Positions 1 to 12,472 of a stretch of DNA of 64,000 nt are shown piece by piece; position 1 is the stretch's first letter; every line of letters begins with the position of its first letter. The notes below the pieces were generated by a model, which searched no databases, was not told the DNA's origin, and worked only from the letters and a program-made list of their open reading frames with translations. This DNA is from Conchocele bisecta (taxonomy: Eukaryota > Mollusca > Bivalvia > Lucinida > Thyasiridae): positions 76,922,297 through 76,986,296 of the forward strand of contig CM055278.1 in assembly GCA_029237695.1 (NCBI GenBank). The letters run 5' to 3'. The position numbers and the translations under genes are program-made.

Positions 1-590
1 GCATATTCTACCTTTATGATGCGTTGTATATGGAGGGGTGAAAAAAGGGAGTTTTTAAAGAAAAATCATTACCGTTACAGTCTGTTCCGTTACAAAATTG
101 TGTAACGGAAATGACGATCGTGTAATGGCAATGATAAATTACAAACTAACCAGTCAGTTCATGCGTCAAATAAATCTAAACCTGGTCCCATCAGTTGTCG
201 GTCAGTAACGGCACATTTATCAGACCTACAACATTTATATATCAGGATTTAATTAGTAAAAGCTCTGTAACAGCAATATACAGACACAGCTTCGATGAGT
301 GTGGGTTTCTGTTGGCAATCACATTAAAAGTTAACATTAAATTGAAGTTATATTGTACAGAATATTCAAAGCATAGATATGTTTGTGATATCATGTATAT
401 GCTGTATTAGTATTTTAAATAAATGGAGAGTCATTTCAGTTACATTTTGTCATTACCGTTACACCCATTTTTTTGGAGGCTGTGCTATTAATTAAATGTA
501 GCTTTATAACGATGTTTGGTACATGTGGTAAAACACGGCATTCTGTTAAATGACAAGCTATTTTGTTTGTTTAACTTTACCAATTCATGC
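1..590. other. AT-rich sequence, no gene recognised
   Basis: No coding or RNA feature was recognised. The motif ATTACCGTTACA occurs near 68 and 452, with inverse-like forms such as TGTAACGGAAATGA near 100, so this may be the edge of an unrecognised repeat. The open frame at 195-410 has no family features. Confidence 0.4.
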
Positions 591-593
591 CCA

Positions 594-937
594 CACATGG
601 CCACCCATTAGGCACAAAATGTTCTTTATAGGAATTAAATAAGTGAACAATTGTGTCACTATTCCACCAGGTCTAAAAATTACGAGTGCCCGCTATACAG
701 ATATATTCATTTAGTGATATTTATTTTACTGATAGTGACCTGCGGTGGTATCCGGCTATTTTCATATGCAAATGAGGCATGGTATTTTTTAAGTATATCA
801 GTGTGGAAATTTACGTCTGATATTAAATGTATAATAATGCCAATCATTATGTGAATGAATGTTTATTTAGCTAGAAAATGTCTCAGATGATGTCTGATAT
901 AAAGAACATTTTGTGCCTACTGAGTGGGCATGTACCT
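594..937. mobile_element. TTAA-type MITE, left end damaged
   Basis: This is the same family as the intact copy at 45,858-46,357. It opens with CCACCCATTAGGCACAAAAT and closes with the inverted ATTTTGTGCCTACTGAGTGG followed by GCATGTACCT, then TTAA at 938-941. The outermost left bases do not match, so the left end looks eroded. It encodes nothing. The TTAA flank suggests mobilisation by a piggyBac-like transposase, which is inferred from family knowledge. Confidence 0.6.
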
Positions 938-1114
938 TTAATGGATTATTGTTTTTACCTCGAAACTAGAAAAACGGCACCAAGATGTACATAAACTATA
1001 GAATCACTGATACATGTTATATCAGATGTAAATTTCCACACTGATATCAGGGGCGACAACCGTGCTTCCTTAAAATGTTAGAGGACATTACTATTTATTC
1101 TCTGTATCAGGCGC

Positions 1115-1806
1115 GTAGGTATGAAGGTGAAAAAGTTTTTCGAGTTACAAGGAAAAAATGGGAAATTCTGAGTCCGAGTTACAAGAAACGTGACGGACAT
1201 ACGGACGTACGGACGGACGTTCTTACTTTCAGGTAACTATGTGGCTTATCGCATGTTAAATATTAGCCACATAAAACCACTTTTAGCCACATAAAACGAT
1301 ATCTTAGGTGGCTAATTGTAACCAACCCTATCCTTTAACAAGTCCATAACCCTGTGGGGCTAGCCACATAAGTACCTGAATGTCTGCCCGGACGGACGTA
1401 CGGACGGACGGACGGACGGACACTCGTGACGAAAACAATATACCCATTTTTTCCCAAAAAAGTGGGTATAAAAATGTACCTGAGGGCCAAACCAGGCAAA
1501 TCGTGATTCCTATAAGGAGGAACCCATACCATTAATTTACGCCGTCTCATTCGCCCGACCACCACCCACCTGTTGGATGTAGCCCCGCCCATAAACATGC
1601 TTTCGAAATGAGATGCTACTATGTTTTGACACCAAAATCGATCTGGCATACGCAGTGACATGGAACGTGTAGTACTAAATATAACTTCTACTTATTATAC
1701 CCACTTTTTTGGGAAAAAATGGGTATATTGTTTTCGTCACGAGTGTCCATCCGTCCGTCCGTCACGTTTCTTGTAACTCGAAAAACTTTTTCACCTTCAT
1801 ACCTAC
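1115..1806. repeat. Inverted-repeat element with GTCC-rich arms
   Basis: The left arm GTAGGTATGAAGGTGAAAAA (1,115) recurs inverted at 1,787-1,806. Both arms then carry the same inverted block with ACGTGACGGAC-type GTCC/GGAC repeats. A second, inner inverted pair at about 1,425-1,475 and 1,693-1,745 reads ACAATATACCCATTTTTTCC and its complement. A module at 1,225-1,380 with repeated TTTATGTGGCTA-like words recurs inverted at 31,403-31,552 and 49,370-49,515. No coding capacity was seen. It is probably a composite of two nested non-autonomous elements. Confidence 0.55.
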
Positions 1807-1980
1807 ATAAAAAATAATTTGCCCCATGTTAAATTCCCATAGGTACTTGTTATTTCTCATAAAATCAAAATTAAACAAGATTGCCATAAGTCACAAAATA
1901 CGCCCGTCATAGATGGGCCAGACAGCGAAGATGCAGAAATGTGAAGCTGTCACCAAGGCAAGAAACATTAATGAGAATTT

Positions 1981-2390
1981 CAGAGGAGTTGTGTACACAA
2001 ACTCTGTACCCTATATAGAATTGTATACAAAAAAGTAGAAAAAATGGCTAGATTAAAAAGATGATTTTTTTGTTAAGAAATATTTTTTCGGCATAAAAAC
2101 ACCAAGGTGCACATCTTCAATATGTGTAGAAGGCTTGTGAATATTTTCAGATCGATTGACTGAACGGTTTCAGAGGAGTTGTGTACACAAACTCTGTACC
2201 CTATATAGAATTGTATACACAAATGTAGAAAAAATGACTAAGTTAAAAAGGTGATATTTTTTTAAAAAATTATTTTTTCGGCATAAAAACACCAAGGTGC
2301 ACATTTTCAATATGTGTAGAAGACGTGTGTATAGTTTCAGATCAATCGACTAAACGGTTTCAGAGGAGTTGTGTACACAAACTATGCAGT
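1981..2390 (+). repeat. 190-bp tandem repeat, two full units plus a partial third
   Basis: The word CAGAGGAGTTGTGTACACAA occurs at 1,981, 2,171 and 2,361, giving an exact 190-bp period. Units are highly similar and include the segment CACCAAGGTGCACAT. The third unit breaks off after about 30 bases. Confidence 0.8.
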
Positions 2391-3790
2391 TATTCTGTAC
2401 CCCGCCCGCCCCGCGGTAAAACATAATACGTAACAGGGTCGTATAAAAATCGACAGAATTTCATAAAATAAAAAAATAGCGAGATACTTTTTTCTTACTA
2501 ATGAAAAATCGCTTACATTTATAAGTTAAAGTAGGTCGGCAGAAAACATGAAACAAACAATACGGCATCCGCCTTGCAACCACAAGCATTTGGCATGTTT
2601 TGGCTTTCGTCGGTACTGCTATAATTGAACGTCGATGGTAATACTGAACACATTACAATGATTACTTGCCTTGAGATTAAAATAATGCCAGTTGCTTTGT
2701 TGTTTATAGTAAGGCTCTAGTTGGACACAAGCGTGTACTGTAACAAAATAACATGTTTAAATTTGTAGTTTTCTATGGAGTCTATGTATTTCTGCCGGCT
2801 AATGATAATTCTCAAATAAACTTGCCACTACAATATTGATGTTAGAGCCTTAAACACACCGTTTCATTTGTTATATGATACAAGGTTGTGTCTGACCGAG
2901 GAAAACCAGCTGTAATTCGATATTCTTTGCTTAATTCTATTCTAACTATGCTATTTCAGCAAGATAACAATAATTCTCAAATGAACAGGTGCACTTTCCG
3001 CCAAAATATTTACATTAGCGTCAGTAAAATACATATAGTATGATACAAGGTTGTGTCCGACCAAAGCTACAAGCCTTGTTTTGTTTTTTAGTTATACCGA
3101 TGAAAGACGAAACACGCCAAATGCCTGTGTTTGCAACTGGGATGTTGAAGGTTTGAGCCTCAGCTGTCTCTGATACATGTATGGCCGGTTGGTGATATAT
3201 ATTTCGACGCTTTCGCCAACATATATTTAGAATCGAGTCTGTTGCCTGGGAATAATACTCTAATAGCAAAATCGTTTCGCAACCCATTAGACTGGGTAAC
3301 GCAACGAGTTAGCGACGTCCTTAACTTGAGCCTCTGGAAACATGTAAATAATCAGAATTTAATAGTTTTATTACTTTATGTTGAAATGGTCTGTTCCACT
3401 AAAATTTAGCTATAATCCACTGGATATTCACACTTCGTTATAGACTCTTATTAACAGAAAAGGCTACACTACGAGATAAAAATATTATTATCATAAACTC
3501 ACCTAATGAAGTATGCACACGTCTTAGCAAAGTAGAAAGTAAATAAAGAACTCTTCAAAAGCAACTTTGCATATACTACTCCCATCATATGATAACTCTT
3601 ATATAATGCAATGTAATTAGATTTATGTACTCAGAACAAGTGCCATATTCACACAGTTGTTGTTGTTGTTAATCCTTTCATTAATCTTCCGCTAGCTATG
3701 GTCACGTCTGTGCTTCTAAGTCTCATGATGCAAGATACAATGTTGTTAAACACACACTTGCGCATACATTAAAAAGGATTAAACGTTTAC
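2391..3790. other. Non-coding stretch with MITE-like fragments
   Basis: No gene was recognised. Segments around 2,715 and 2,880-3,080 carry words shared with the MITE at 32,108-32,490, such as GGTTGTGTCCGACCAAAG at about 3,049 and GAATTATTGTTA-like blocks, so a decayed reverse copy is probably present. The phrase GTTATACCGATGAAAG at about 3,090 recurs at 14,259 and 32,582. Confidence 0.4.
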
Positions 3791-3795
3791 CAGCC

Positions 3796-4179
3796 CAGGG
3801 CTCCAGATAAGGAATTGAGTATTGTCACTCCATCATTTCTGAAGCAATTGTGTATTTCAAAATTTTATTTGTGTAAAATAGAATCACACTACTGTTTACA
3901 CATCAGCAGAGCGCACTTATTCAATAGTTTGCTTCTAAATGAAAACAAATCTTGGTATTTAATTAGAATTGTCTCCTTGGAGACAATTCTAATGAAATAC
4001 CAAGATGTGTTGATAAGAAAATATGCTATATTTGTGGTCTGTTTATTGTTTTCTGTAACATGATAAAGATACCAGAAATTTTTCATTGCTTTTTGATACT
4101 CACTACTTCTGATTTCAATTGGGTTTTTGGCAATTTTAATTGGTTATTTACGCAAATACACACCTTATCTGGAGCTCTG
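3796..4179. mobile_element. hAT-like MITE with an internal hairpin
   Basis: The termini CAGGGCTCCAGATAAGG and CCTTATCTGGAGCTCTG are inverted repeats. The element is flanked by CCAGCC at 3,790-3,795 and again at 4,180-4,185. A near-perfect hairpin lies at about 3,950-4,008 around AATTGTCTCCTTGGAGACAATT. A second, inverted copy ends at the same hairpin at 14,040-14,250. The CAGGG start suggests hAT, but the visible duplication is 6 bp rather than the usual 8, so superfamily assignment is tentative. It truncates the retrotransposon fragment to its right. Confidence 0.65.
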
Positions 4180-4181
4180 CC

Positions 4182-5134
4182 AGCCTCCCTGAATCCTTGA
4201 GGAATCTCAGGAAGGCATGTATCAGTTGCCCTCTACCAATAACGCTGATGTCCTCGATATTCCCGGAGTACACTCTCAAGTCGATATTCCCTATGATTAT
4301 ATCTTCATTGGTTAGGATTTCTAAAACCTGTCTGTTTAGTATGTCCCTCTCATTGGTATATACGTCACAATCATACAGGAAATGTCCATTTGATTCAGGT
4401 ACCGTACCTTGCATACTTCACATAGGTTTGACTGATTTGGATTAATTAGTGCCTATATGAATTGAGCTTGGTATGGCCTGTCATCAGTTGCTTCAAAGCT
4501 CTATGTGGCATTAGGTCTTCCTCTCCAATCTTTGCCCTCCTGTCTACGCTACTAATTACCTCTTGTACATGTAGGTGTGAACAAGTTTCTGAAAGTGAAT
4601 ACGCCCTTTGCCATTTTTCTAGTAGTTTTTTGCATTACTTTCCAGAGAGATTTATTTGTGTACATAATGTCAGAGGAATCCAATTGTTGTGCTTCATCGG
4701 CAGCTTTGTCCCCCCCACTTATCCGCCAGCTCAGTGAGTCTCTTGATGATCACAGCTTTATCTTTCAGGGCCACCACCAGTTCTCTGATTGTAGAACAAG
4801 TTCAACATTGGAGGTAGGGACAGTAGGTGTGAATGAAGCTTGTATCGCCGCCTGACAGTCAGTGAAGAAGTGTATTACTTTGTTCTTGATATTGGCATTA
4901 TCCACTGTGTACAGTGTGGGATCTTTTTATGCCCAGTTTGTTTTTACTCTAACTATCTAGGTAGATGACAGCACAGCCACCTGTGGGGCCCCGATTTCCT
5001 TTGAGCATCGAACCATCTGTGAAAATGCATATCTGTGTGTAACGAGTTTTCCCTTCCACTGGTCCGGCTAGCTCATGCACGAGACCAGTTTAATCAGCCT
5101 TATTATCAGAATGCTGAGCACAAGGGTATATTAT
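4182..5134 (-). pseudogene. Non-LTR retrotransposon ORF2 tail (RNase H and C-terminal zinc region), dead
   Basis: Read on the minus strand from about 5,040, the translation starts with an RNase H-like strand, IFTDGSMLKG, then a second RNase H motif, FFTDCQAAIQA, near 4,860. Near 4,480 comes LKQLMTGHTKLNSY, and near 4,400 ESNGHFLYDCDVYTNERD. The last two match the conserved tail TGHxxLN...ETxxHFLxxC of RNase H-bearing non-LTR retrotransposons. Frames are broken by stops and shifts. A MITE caps one end at 4,179 and a hAT-like element the other at 5,135. No function is expected. Confidence 0.65.
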
Positions 5135-7487
5135 CAGGGCTGTACAAATTGATTTTTTAGCCACTTGTCCCGGACAAGTGACTTGACAAAAGTGACTTGC
5201 CCGGACTTGTCCCGGAAAATATAATTTTCAGGGCAAGTAATTTTGAAAAAGTGACTTGTCCTCGTAAGATTTCTTATACGAAACTGTCCCAAAACAAAAA
5301 CTATTATCATAGTTGTTAAATATAATACAATTGAGCACTTGGCACATATACATATTATATTAAATATATATAATAATAAACATTGTATAGTACATATTTA
5401 TTCTTGTGGTTTTTTGTCACTGTGCCACCACGGACATAACGTTGCGACAAGTGCATACTCAAAACACATTTATCGACAATAATAAAACATAAAAATCGTT
5501 TCCTAAAATAATGAGAATCGTCTCGCGTTTTCGCGATCTCGCCTTTCGCTTTTGAAATATTCGGATTAGTTTTGCTCATGCATCATGTGCATGTGCGGCG
5601 CGTTTGCAAAACGCGAGATTGAATATGATAGAATTTCGCGTTTTCGTCTCCAAAGCTCGAAAACGCGAGGTTGCCACATGTCCCTAATAGGACACGTAAA
5701 CATTGTCTTAGGAGACGATTCTCATGTGCTGCAAAAACATTTTTACGTTTTTATTAAGATAGAACACATGTGGACAAACATATATATTTCTTGACAACAA
5801 AAACATAATTTGACAAAAAATGATACTCATCTTAGGAGACGATTCTAATGTGCTGCCAATACACGTTTATTGAGCAAAAAAAAAACATATTTCGATATGT
5901 GTTATTGGTTAGGCTACTGCATCGCATCGTCGACCTATACACAAGATCGTGAAAACGCGAGACCAAATCGCAAGGTGAAAACGTGAGATTCTATTGTATT
6001 CATTCTCGCGTTTTCGCCTGGCTATCTCGCGTTTTCGAGACCGCGATGTCGCGGTTTCGCCTCGGCCTTTTCACAATGTCGTCTTCCGCTTTTGGAAATA
6101 CGTTTGTTCAAGTCATTATGCAGGCCCGTAGCCTGGGGGGGTCGAAGCGGTCGGACGACCCCCCACCCCCCCCCCCCCCGCCCAGCCTCGAGGTCCAATT
6201 GTTCAGAGGAAAAAAAATCGGGTATGGAAGGTCACAGTTAGAAGCTCGGCTGTTGCGGAGAATGCAGGAAATTGCATGCCGCCGTACCCCCTAGATACCT
6301 CAGGCCCCTTGGGCCTTCGAAACGACCCCGCCCCCCCCCCCCCCCCCCCTCTTCAAACAGGTCTGGCTACGGGCCTGTAATATGTGTTTTTAGAATGCAT
6401 GCGTGTTGAAATTGAGTTTTGCTCACGTCATCGCATAGCCGATGAATTGATAATTACGCATTAGCTTGTGGAATTTCACATTTGTTTGATTTTTTGATAA
6501 AACCAAGATTTGGCAGCACATGAGAATCGTTTCCCAAGACGATTCTCAAATGTTGTCAAAATATGTTTTTGTAAAGAAATATCAATGTATTCGGGTTTTC
6601 TTTTCACATTTGTCCGATGTCTTAATAAACCATGTTTTGGCAACACATGAGAATTGTCTCCTTAGACGATTCTAATATTTTGTAAAAAGAATTGTCACAT
6701 TTGTTTGATTTCTTAGACCGTACAAACAATTGACAAATTCAGAAATCCATAACTTAATTTGTGTTTCTCGAGTCGGCCATTTCAGTTTACCGCGCGTTAC
6801 GTCAGCTGTTATTCTAAGTACGTATGGTCGCTCGTTAGGAGCATTTCTTTCCTTCGTTTATCAGGTATGGGTTGTGACCTAGGGCTTAGAACACCGACTT
6901 CCAATCTGGAGGTTGTGGGTTCAAACATCGCCTTGGGAATCAAACATACCTTCATAGTATGTCCATCCCATTCAATTTCACTTTTTTTCGTTTATATGCC
7001 GCTTAGAAACGATAATTTAAATTAAGAACCTTAAATTCCATTTCCACCCCGTGAAGGAACATACATTTATTTCTCTAAAGTTAGGTCTCTTGGCCTGTCG
7101 ACGCAGTGAGACGAAAACGTTAACATACATAAAATAAATCAATAACCATCGATCGCCGCAGAATATTTTCGCTAATTCGCTAATTCGATTAAATTAATAT
7201 AATCAGGGTCGCTGTAGATTGCAATATCACTTTATTTCAATACACAGGTACTACTGTGTAACACAGTAGCTGCGAATCGCCAGGACGCCCGCAGCGTTAT
7301 CGATCGATAAAGTGGTCAGTTTTGGGATTAAGTTTATGACAGTCCGGTTCCAAAAAACGGGCTTGTGGCGGGACGTTCTAACAGAAAATAGTGACTTGCC
7401 CGGGACTAAATTCCAGCATAGAGGCACTTGCCCGAGATTAAAACCGACTTGTCCCGGGCGTCGGGCGTGCCAATTTGTACAGCCCTG
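5135..7487. mobile_element. hAT-like non-autonomous element, about 2.35 kb
   Basis: The ends CAGGGCTGTACAAATTG and CAATTTGTACAGCCCTG are perfect 17-bp inverted repeats. Inside each end is an inverted GTCCCGG/ACTTGCCCGG-rich subterminal region. The flanking 8-mers TATATTAT and AAATTTAT match at 5 of 8 positions, so a target duplication is doubtful. No transposase was recognised. Internally there are G/C homopolymer tracts (about 6,160 and 6,325) and at least four relatives of the GAATCGTCTC hairpin (about 5,520, 5,715, 6,520 and 6,650). A tRNA-like block at 6,868-6,940 may be a nested SINE. Confidence 0.65.
6868..6940 (+). repeat. Possible tRNA-derived SINE head
   Basis: The block has a weak box A-like GGGTTGTGACCTAGGGC and, about 40 bases on, a box B-like GTGGGTTCAAACATCG. 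This spacing resembles tRNA-derived SINEs. It cannot be folded into a clean functional tRNA by eye, and no 3' SINE tail or target duplication was identified. Confidence 0.35.
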
Positions 7488-8180
7488 AAATTTATATTTA
7501 AGTCTGGCAGTCCCTTGTTGGGCGCCAAAAATATGTAACGTGATCCTGCTAGCTCAAGCTTGAGACCAGCGTTCACGGCTGGCATTAGCTGTCACCAGTC
7601 TGATCAAGCCGTACTACCAATTTCTCAATATGCTGAGCACCAAATTACAATAGTTCTCTCACTCAGCAACCTAACTAATATTCTCATAAGTCGGGTCCGG
7701 CCAGACTAAATTGTATATTAATTCCTTATCAATGTTCGTCTCTTGGTATGGGCGATACCACCAGCTGGGCGTTCTATCATGAAGCTACATGTGATGCCGG
7801 GAATGTAGCTCGTCTCAAAAGTACCCTACACTGGGCTAACTATCTGATGACAGTCCTGTCGATCAGCAAAGTCTATCCTAATTGAAGCTGAACATATGGT
7901 GTTACTACTGCTCAGCACCTAGAAACAAATGTAACACATGGAAGAGTGATTTTTGCAATCGGTTATCCGGCGTGTTTGATAAGTTAGCGATATAAACACA
8001 AAGCCAAGCACTCCCAATTTGGGCAGCGAGACGATTTCCACAGCTGGGACCCTTTCTGACAAAGGTTCCCGGTCTCTCTTATAGTGACGCGTATGCAACA
8101 AAGACAAAATACCAGACCTCCGAGTGCTGTTCGAAATTCAGTTTTGAACTGACAATTACAGTAGCCAGAAGCAATGTTTG
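7488..8180. other. No gene recognised; possible repeat flanks
   Basis: No coding family was seen. GCTAGCTCA followed by GAGACCAG at about 7,548 also occurs left of the hAT-like element at about 5,070, so the two flanks share a repeat. TTGGGCGCCAAA at about 7,519 is LTR/primer-site-like, but no matching second LTR was found. Confidence 0.3.
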
Positions 8181-8198
8181 GCTAGGGGATTATTGAAA

Positions 8199-8815
8199 CT
8201 ATCGACCCGTGACTTTTATTGTCACAGCGGGTAGGCATGATTTTAGTGAATCGCATAATGATGTGATGGAAATTTGGTCAAACAATCTTGTGCCGTAAAA
8301 CAAATGGTATTGTAAACAGTTTGGCAGGCCTGCAATTAGACGGCGGCCATCTTGGATGACATAACCATCCGATTTCAACAAGAAATGCACCAGAGTGATC
8401 GCCTCATTGATACCTTCAATTTGATATATGAAATGACCATATTCGATCAAAAATAAAATTTGACCCCACGGGCCACACCTATTTTTGACCCCGGGGTCAC
8501 CATTTTAACAACTTTGAAAGAGCATTGTACATCGATCATTCCTACCAAGTTTTGTCGAAATCCGGTTCGCGGTTCTTGAGAAGAAGATTTTTTAAGAATT
8601 TGTGCTATTTTTAGACGGCTGCCATCTTGTAATACGTAATGACGTCATTTTAACAATTTTGCAATCCCCCTACATAAGGACCATGACCATGAAATTTGGT
8701 GACTATAGGCCCAATGGTTACCGAGGAGAAGATGTTTGAAAATGTTCACAGACGACGACGGACACATTGCGCTAACAATAGCTCATGGCTCAGGTGAGCT
8801 AAAAACTGCTATAAA
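8199..8815 (+). repeat. Dispersed non-coding repeat ending in a hairpin
   Basis: The stretch ends CAGACGACGACGGACAC, then a short stem made of AGCTCA and TGAGCT around GGCTCAGG at about 8,782-8,803. This terminal layout resembles that of the other hairpin-ended repeats in the window. GACCCCGGGGTC at about 8,490 is a 12-bp palindrome. No protein is encoded. Confidence 0.4.
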
Positions 8816-9433
8816 CACTGATTTTTATGTTAATAAAGAAAAAAAAGTGTCTTTAGATGTAGTACATGTACATACCCTTAACAATTGTTATGTGCGGTAG
8901 TAATAAATAATTTATATTGTATAAATATATATTTCAGATGCCAACGAGGAGGACAAATAGAAGATATATAAAAGACTATAATAGAAAGAATAATGAAAGA
9001 AAGATGGCTAAATACATACATATATACAATAAAAATTATGTGGTATTTAAGTGTTTTTTATGTGTCCATAAACATGTGTCTCTTTTATCACTCCCATAAG
9101 TATGTGTATGTATGTGAACCCCAAACTTTCCCTCCACACACACATACATGTACACGCTTCGCATTATAATGTTACTTTCTTAAATAAATGGCGAATGTGG
9201 TAGACACAGAGAAGGATGTACATATTAATTCACATATAAGGCCCATTTCTCGTCCTGTGGTCGGTGTACAAGTTTAGATTGTGTATGTATATCAAAGACA
9301 TTCCGACTTATGTTTGATGTTAATGAAGGTGTTAATCATCAGTTTGTACACATCTCATAATCCCAAAGAAGTGTATTAAATCGAAGTTGCTCATTAGTTA
9401 AATATAAGTAATATAATTATATTTTGTTTTTAG

Positions 9434-9543
9434 GGATAACGCAACGCGAGTATTTCTCAGCGAAGAGAAATGGAGAACTGACATTTACATGCAGTAAATG
9501 TGCAGGCAGTGAAAGTGACCAACTCCATTCAACCGTGTTAGAG
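9434..9543 (+). CDS. Candidate orphan internal exon with a CxxC motif, unidentified
   Basis: A pyrimidine-rich tract ending TTTTTAG precedes an open segment of 110 bases, closed by the donor GAG|GTATTT. In the frame that skips two bases it encodes about 36 residues, including REYFSAKRNGELTFTCSKC. I do not recognise the family. A possible upstream partner starts with ATG at 8,938 directly after an acceptor-like TTTCAG, but its donor is unclear. It could be a real exon of an unseen gene, an exon of a mobile element, or chance. Minisatellite family A begins 13 bases downstream. Confidence 0.3.
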
Positions 9544-9555
9544 GTATTTATTTAG

Positions 9556-11985
9556 ACAAGAGCTCCGCGGAGCAAAATGTCCCGCCTGGCGCAGTTTGAT
9601 AGTATATATGGAGCTTGTAATAACCTTGGGGTTAGTGAGCAACATGGGCTTTCTGTAGAATGATGCAGGATGTTGTTACAAATGCATGTATGGAATATTT
9701 AAGCATAAACTGAGCGTTAATTTGTAAGTCAGTGACCTTGACCTTTGGGGTTAGCGGGCACCATGGGCTTTCTGTAGAATGATGCGGGATGTTGTTACAA
9801 ATGCATATATGGAATATTAAAGCATAAACTGAGCGTTGACTTTTCGAAACATGGAAATTTCTAATTCAGTGACCTTGACCTTTGGGGTTAGCGGGCACCA
9901 TGGGCTTTCTGTTGAATGATGCGGGATGTTGTTACAAATGCATGTATGGAATATTAAAGCATACATAAATTGAGCGTTAACTTTTCCAAACACGGAAATT
10001 TCTAAGTCAGCGACCTTGACCTTTGGCGTTAACGGGCATCATGGGCTTTCTGTAGAATGATGCGGGATGTTGTTACAAATGCATGTATGGAATATTAAAG
10101 CATAAATTGAGCGTTAACTTTTCCAAACACGGAAATTTCTAAGTCAGCGACCTTGACCTTGGGGTTTGGCGGGCACCATGGGCTTTCTGTAGAATGATGC
10201 GGGATGTTGTTTTTACAAATCACATAAATGGAATATTAAAGCATAAACTGAGCGTTGACTTTTCAAACATGGAAATTTCTATTCAGTGACCTTGACCTTT
10301 GGGGGTTAGCGGGGCGGGCACCATGGACTTTCTGTAGAATGATGCGGGATGTTGTTACAAATGCATATATGGCATATTAAAACATAAACTGAGCGTTAAC
10401 TTTTCCAAACACGGAAGTCAGCGACCTTGACCTTTGGGGTTAGCGGGCAACATGGGCTTTTTGCAGAATGATGCGGGATGTTGTTACAAATGCATGTATG
10501 GAATATTAAAGCATAAACTGAGCGCTAACTTTTCCAAACACGAAAATTTCTCTAAGTCAGTGACCTTGACCTTTGGCGTTAGAGGGTATCATGGGCTTTC
10601 TGTAGAATGATGCGGGATGTTGTTACAAATGCATGTATGGAATATTAAAGCATAAACTGAGCGTTAACTTTTCCAAACATGGAAATTTCTAAGTCAGCGA
10701 CCTTGACCTTTGGGGTTTGCGGGCACCATGGGCTTTCTGTAGAATGATGCAGGATGTTGTTACAAATGCATGTATGGAATATTAAAGCATAAACTGAGCG
10801 TTAACTTTTAAACAAACACGGAAATTTCTAAGTCAGTGACCTTGACCTTTTGGGTTAGCGGGCAACATGGGCTTTCTGTAGAATGATGCGGGATGTTGTT
10901 ACAAATGCATGTATGGAATATCAAAGCATAAACTGAGCGTTAACTTTTCCAAACACGGAAATTTCTAAGTCGGTGACCTTGACCTTTGGGGTTAGCGGGC
11001 ACCATGGGCTTTCTGTAGAATGATGCAGGATGTTGTTACAAATGCATGTATGGAATATTAAAGCATAAACTGAGCATTAACTTTTCCAAACACGGAAAGT
11101 TCTAAGTCAGTGACCTTGACCTTTGGCGTTAGCGGGCACCATGGGCTTTCTGTAGAGTGATGCGGGATGTTGTTACAAATGCATGTATGGAATATAAAGC
11201 ATAAATGAGCGTTAACTTTTCCAAAACGAATATTAAAGCATAAACTGAGCCTTAACTTTTCCAAACACGGAAATTTCTAAGTCAGTGACCTTGACCACCT
11301 TTGGGGTTTGCGGGCACCATGGGCTTTCTGTAGAATGATGCGGGATGTTGTTACAAATGCATGTATGGAATATTAAAGCATAAACTGAGCGTTAACTTTT
11401 CCAAACACGGAAATTTGTAAGTCAGTGACCTTGACCTTTGGGGTTAACGGGCAACATGGGCTTTCTGTAGAATGATGTGGGATGTTGTTACATATGTATG
11501 TATGGAATATTAAAGCATAAACTGAGCATTAACTTTTGCAAACACGGAAATTTCTAAGTCAGCAACCATGACCTTTGGGGTTAGCGGGCACCATGGGCTT
11601 TCTGGAGAATGATGCGGGATGTTGTTACAAATGCATGTATGGAATATTAAAGCATTCCATTGAGGGAAACAGAAGTGACAATGAATTAACATGAGCGTTA
11701 AGTTTTAGAAACAGAGCTAAACGCAAAAACTTAACGTTGAATGCATGTGAAAAGTAGGTCAATCAACCATGAAAACTAGGTCAAGGTCACATGGGCTCCC
11801 TCTGTGTGAGATGGTTACACCACAGTGTTGATGTATACCAAGTATGGAGGTCGTAGGTGTTATAGTTTTCTGGAAACTGACCTAAACGCAAAAACTTAAC
11901 GTGAAATGTTGACGCCGCCGACGACAACGCCGCCGACGGAAAAGCTATGCCTATGTCCCGCTTCTGCTAAAGCAGGCGGGACAAA
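9556..11985 (+). repeat. Minisatellite-cored element, family A
   Basis: The left end is ACAAGAGCTCCGCGGAGCAA, with an 8-bp perfect palindrome. The right end is a stem, GTCCCGCTTCTGCTAAAGCA with GGCGGGAC. Between them lie about 15 tandem units of roughly 135-140 bp, each with GTGACCTTGACCTTTGG, GGGCACCATGGGCTTTCTGT and GATGCGGGATGTTGTTACAA. An inverted copy lies at 32,938-34,274 with the same ends, which shows it is a mobile unit. Open frames inside are by-products of the repeats. Confidence 0.8.
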
Positions 11986-12472
11986 AACTAAATTAACATT
12001 ATTAATCGGGCGTATTCTGCTCAGTTTGCGCAACTACACGATGTATACATGTCCTATCCAATAATTAATCAATCAATCAACTATTATATTTTGCACTAAA
12101 TTTGTATTGTCAATCAATCAATCGCTACAACATTCTATTATATTTTGCATTATCTTTGTAATATCTTAAGCCACATCGAAACTTTAACATTCCGTTCTTT
12201 TGTGTTTGTTTTGCCCATTTACGATATTATGTTAATAAATATGAAAATATACTATTGTTATCTTGTGAAAAACTCAAACTCCATGACAATGTGTATGATG
12301 ACATCAATGTATCAAAGAGAAACATGTTAGCATAGGTAATATTCGTTAGCCACATCCACTTTTCTTCGTTTATTACTACATATAAACAATATATATACAT
12401 TAATATACGCTTTTATCTTATTTAGTATAATTTTTTTAATCATAAAAAGATATAAAACTAAATATAACTACC
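11986..12472. other. AT-rich, no gene recognised
   Basis: Contains a short TCAATCAATCAA run near 12,068 and again near 12,112. No family, RNA gene or terminal repeat was seen. Confidence 0.4.

Noticed and set aside
7500..8110. Possible LTR with TTGGGCGCCAAA near its start
   Set aside because: No second LTR, internal gag-pol, polypurine tract or target duplication could be found.
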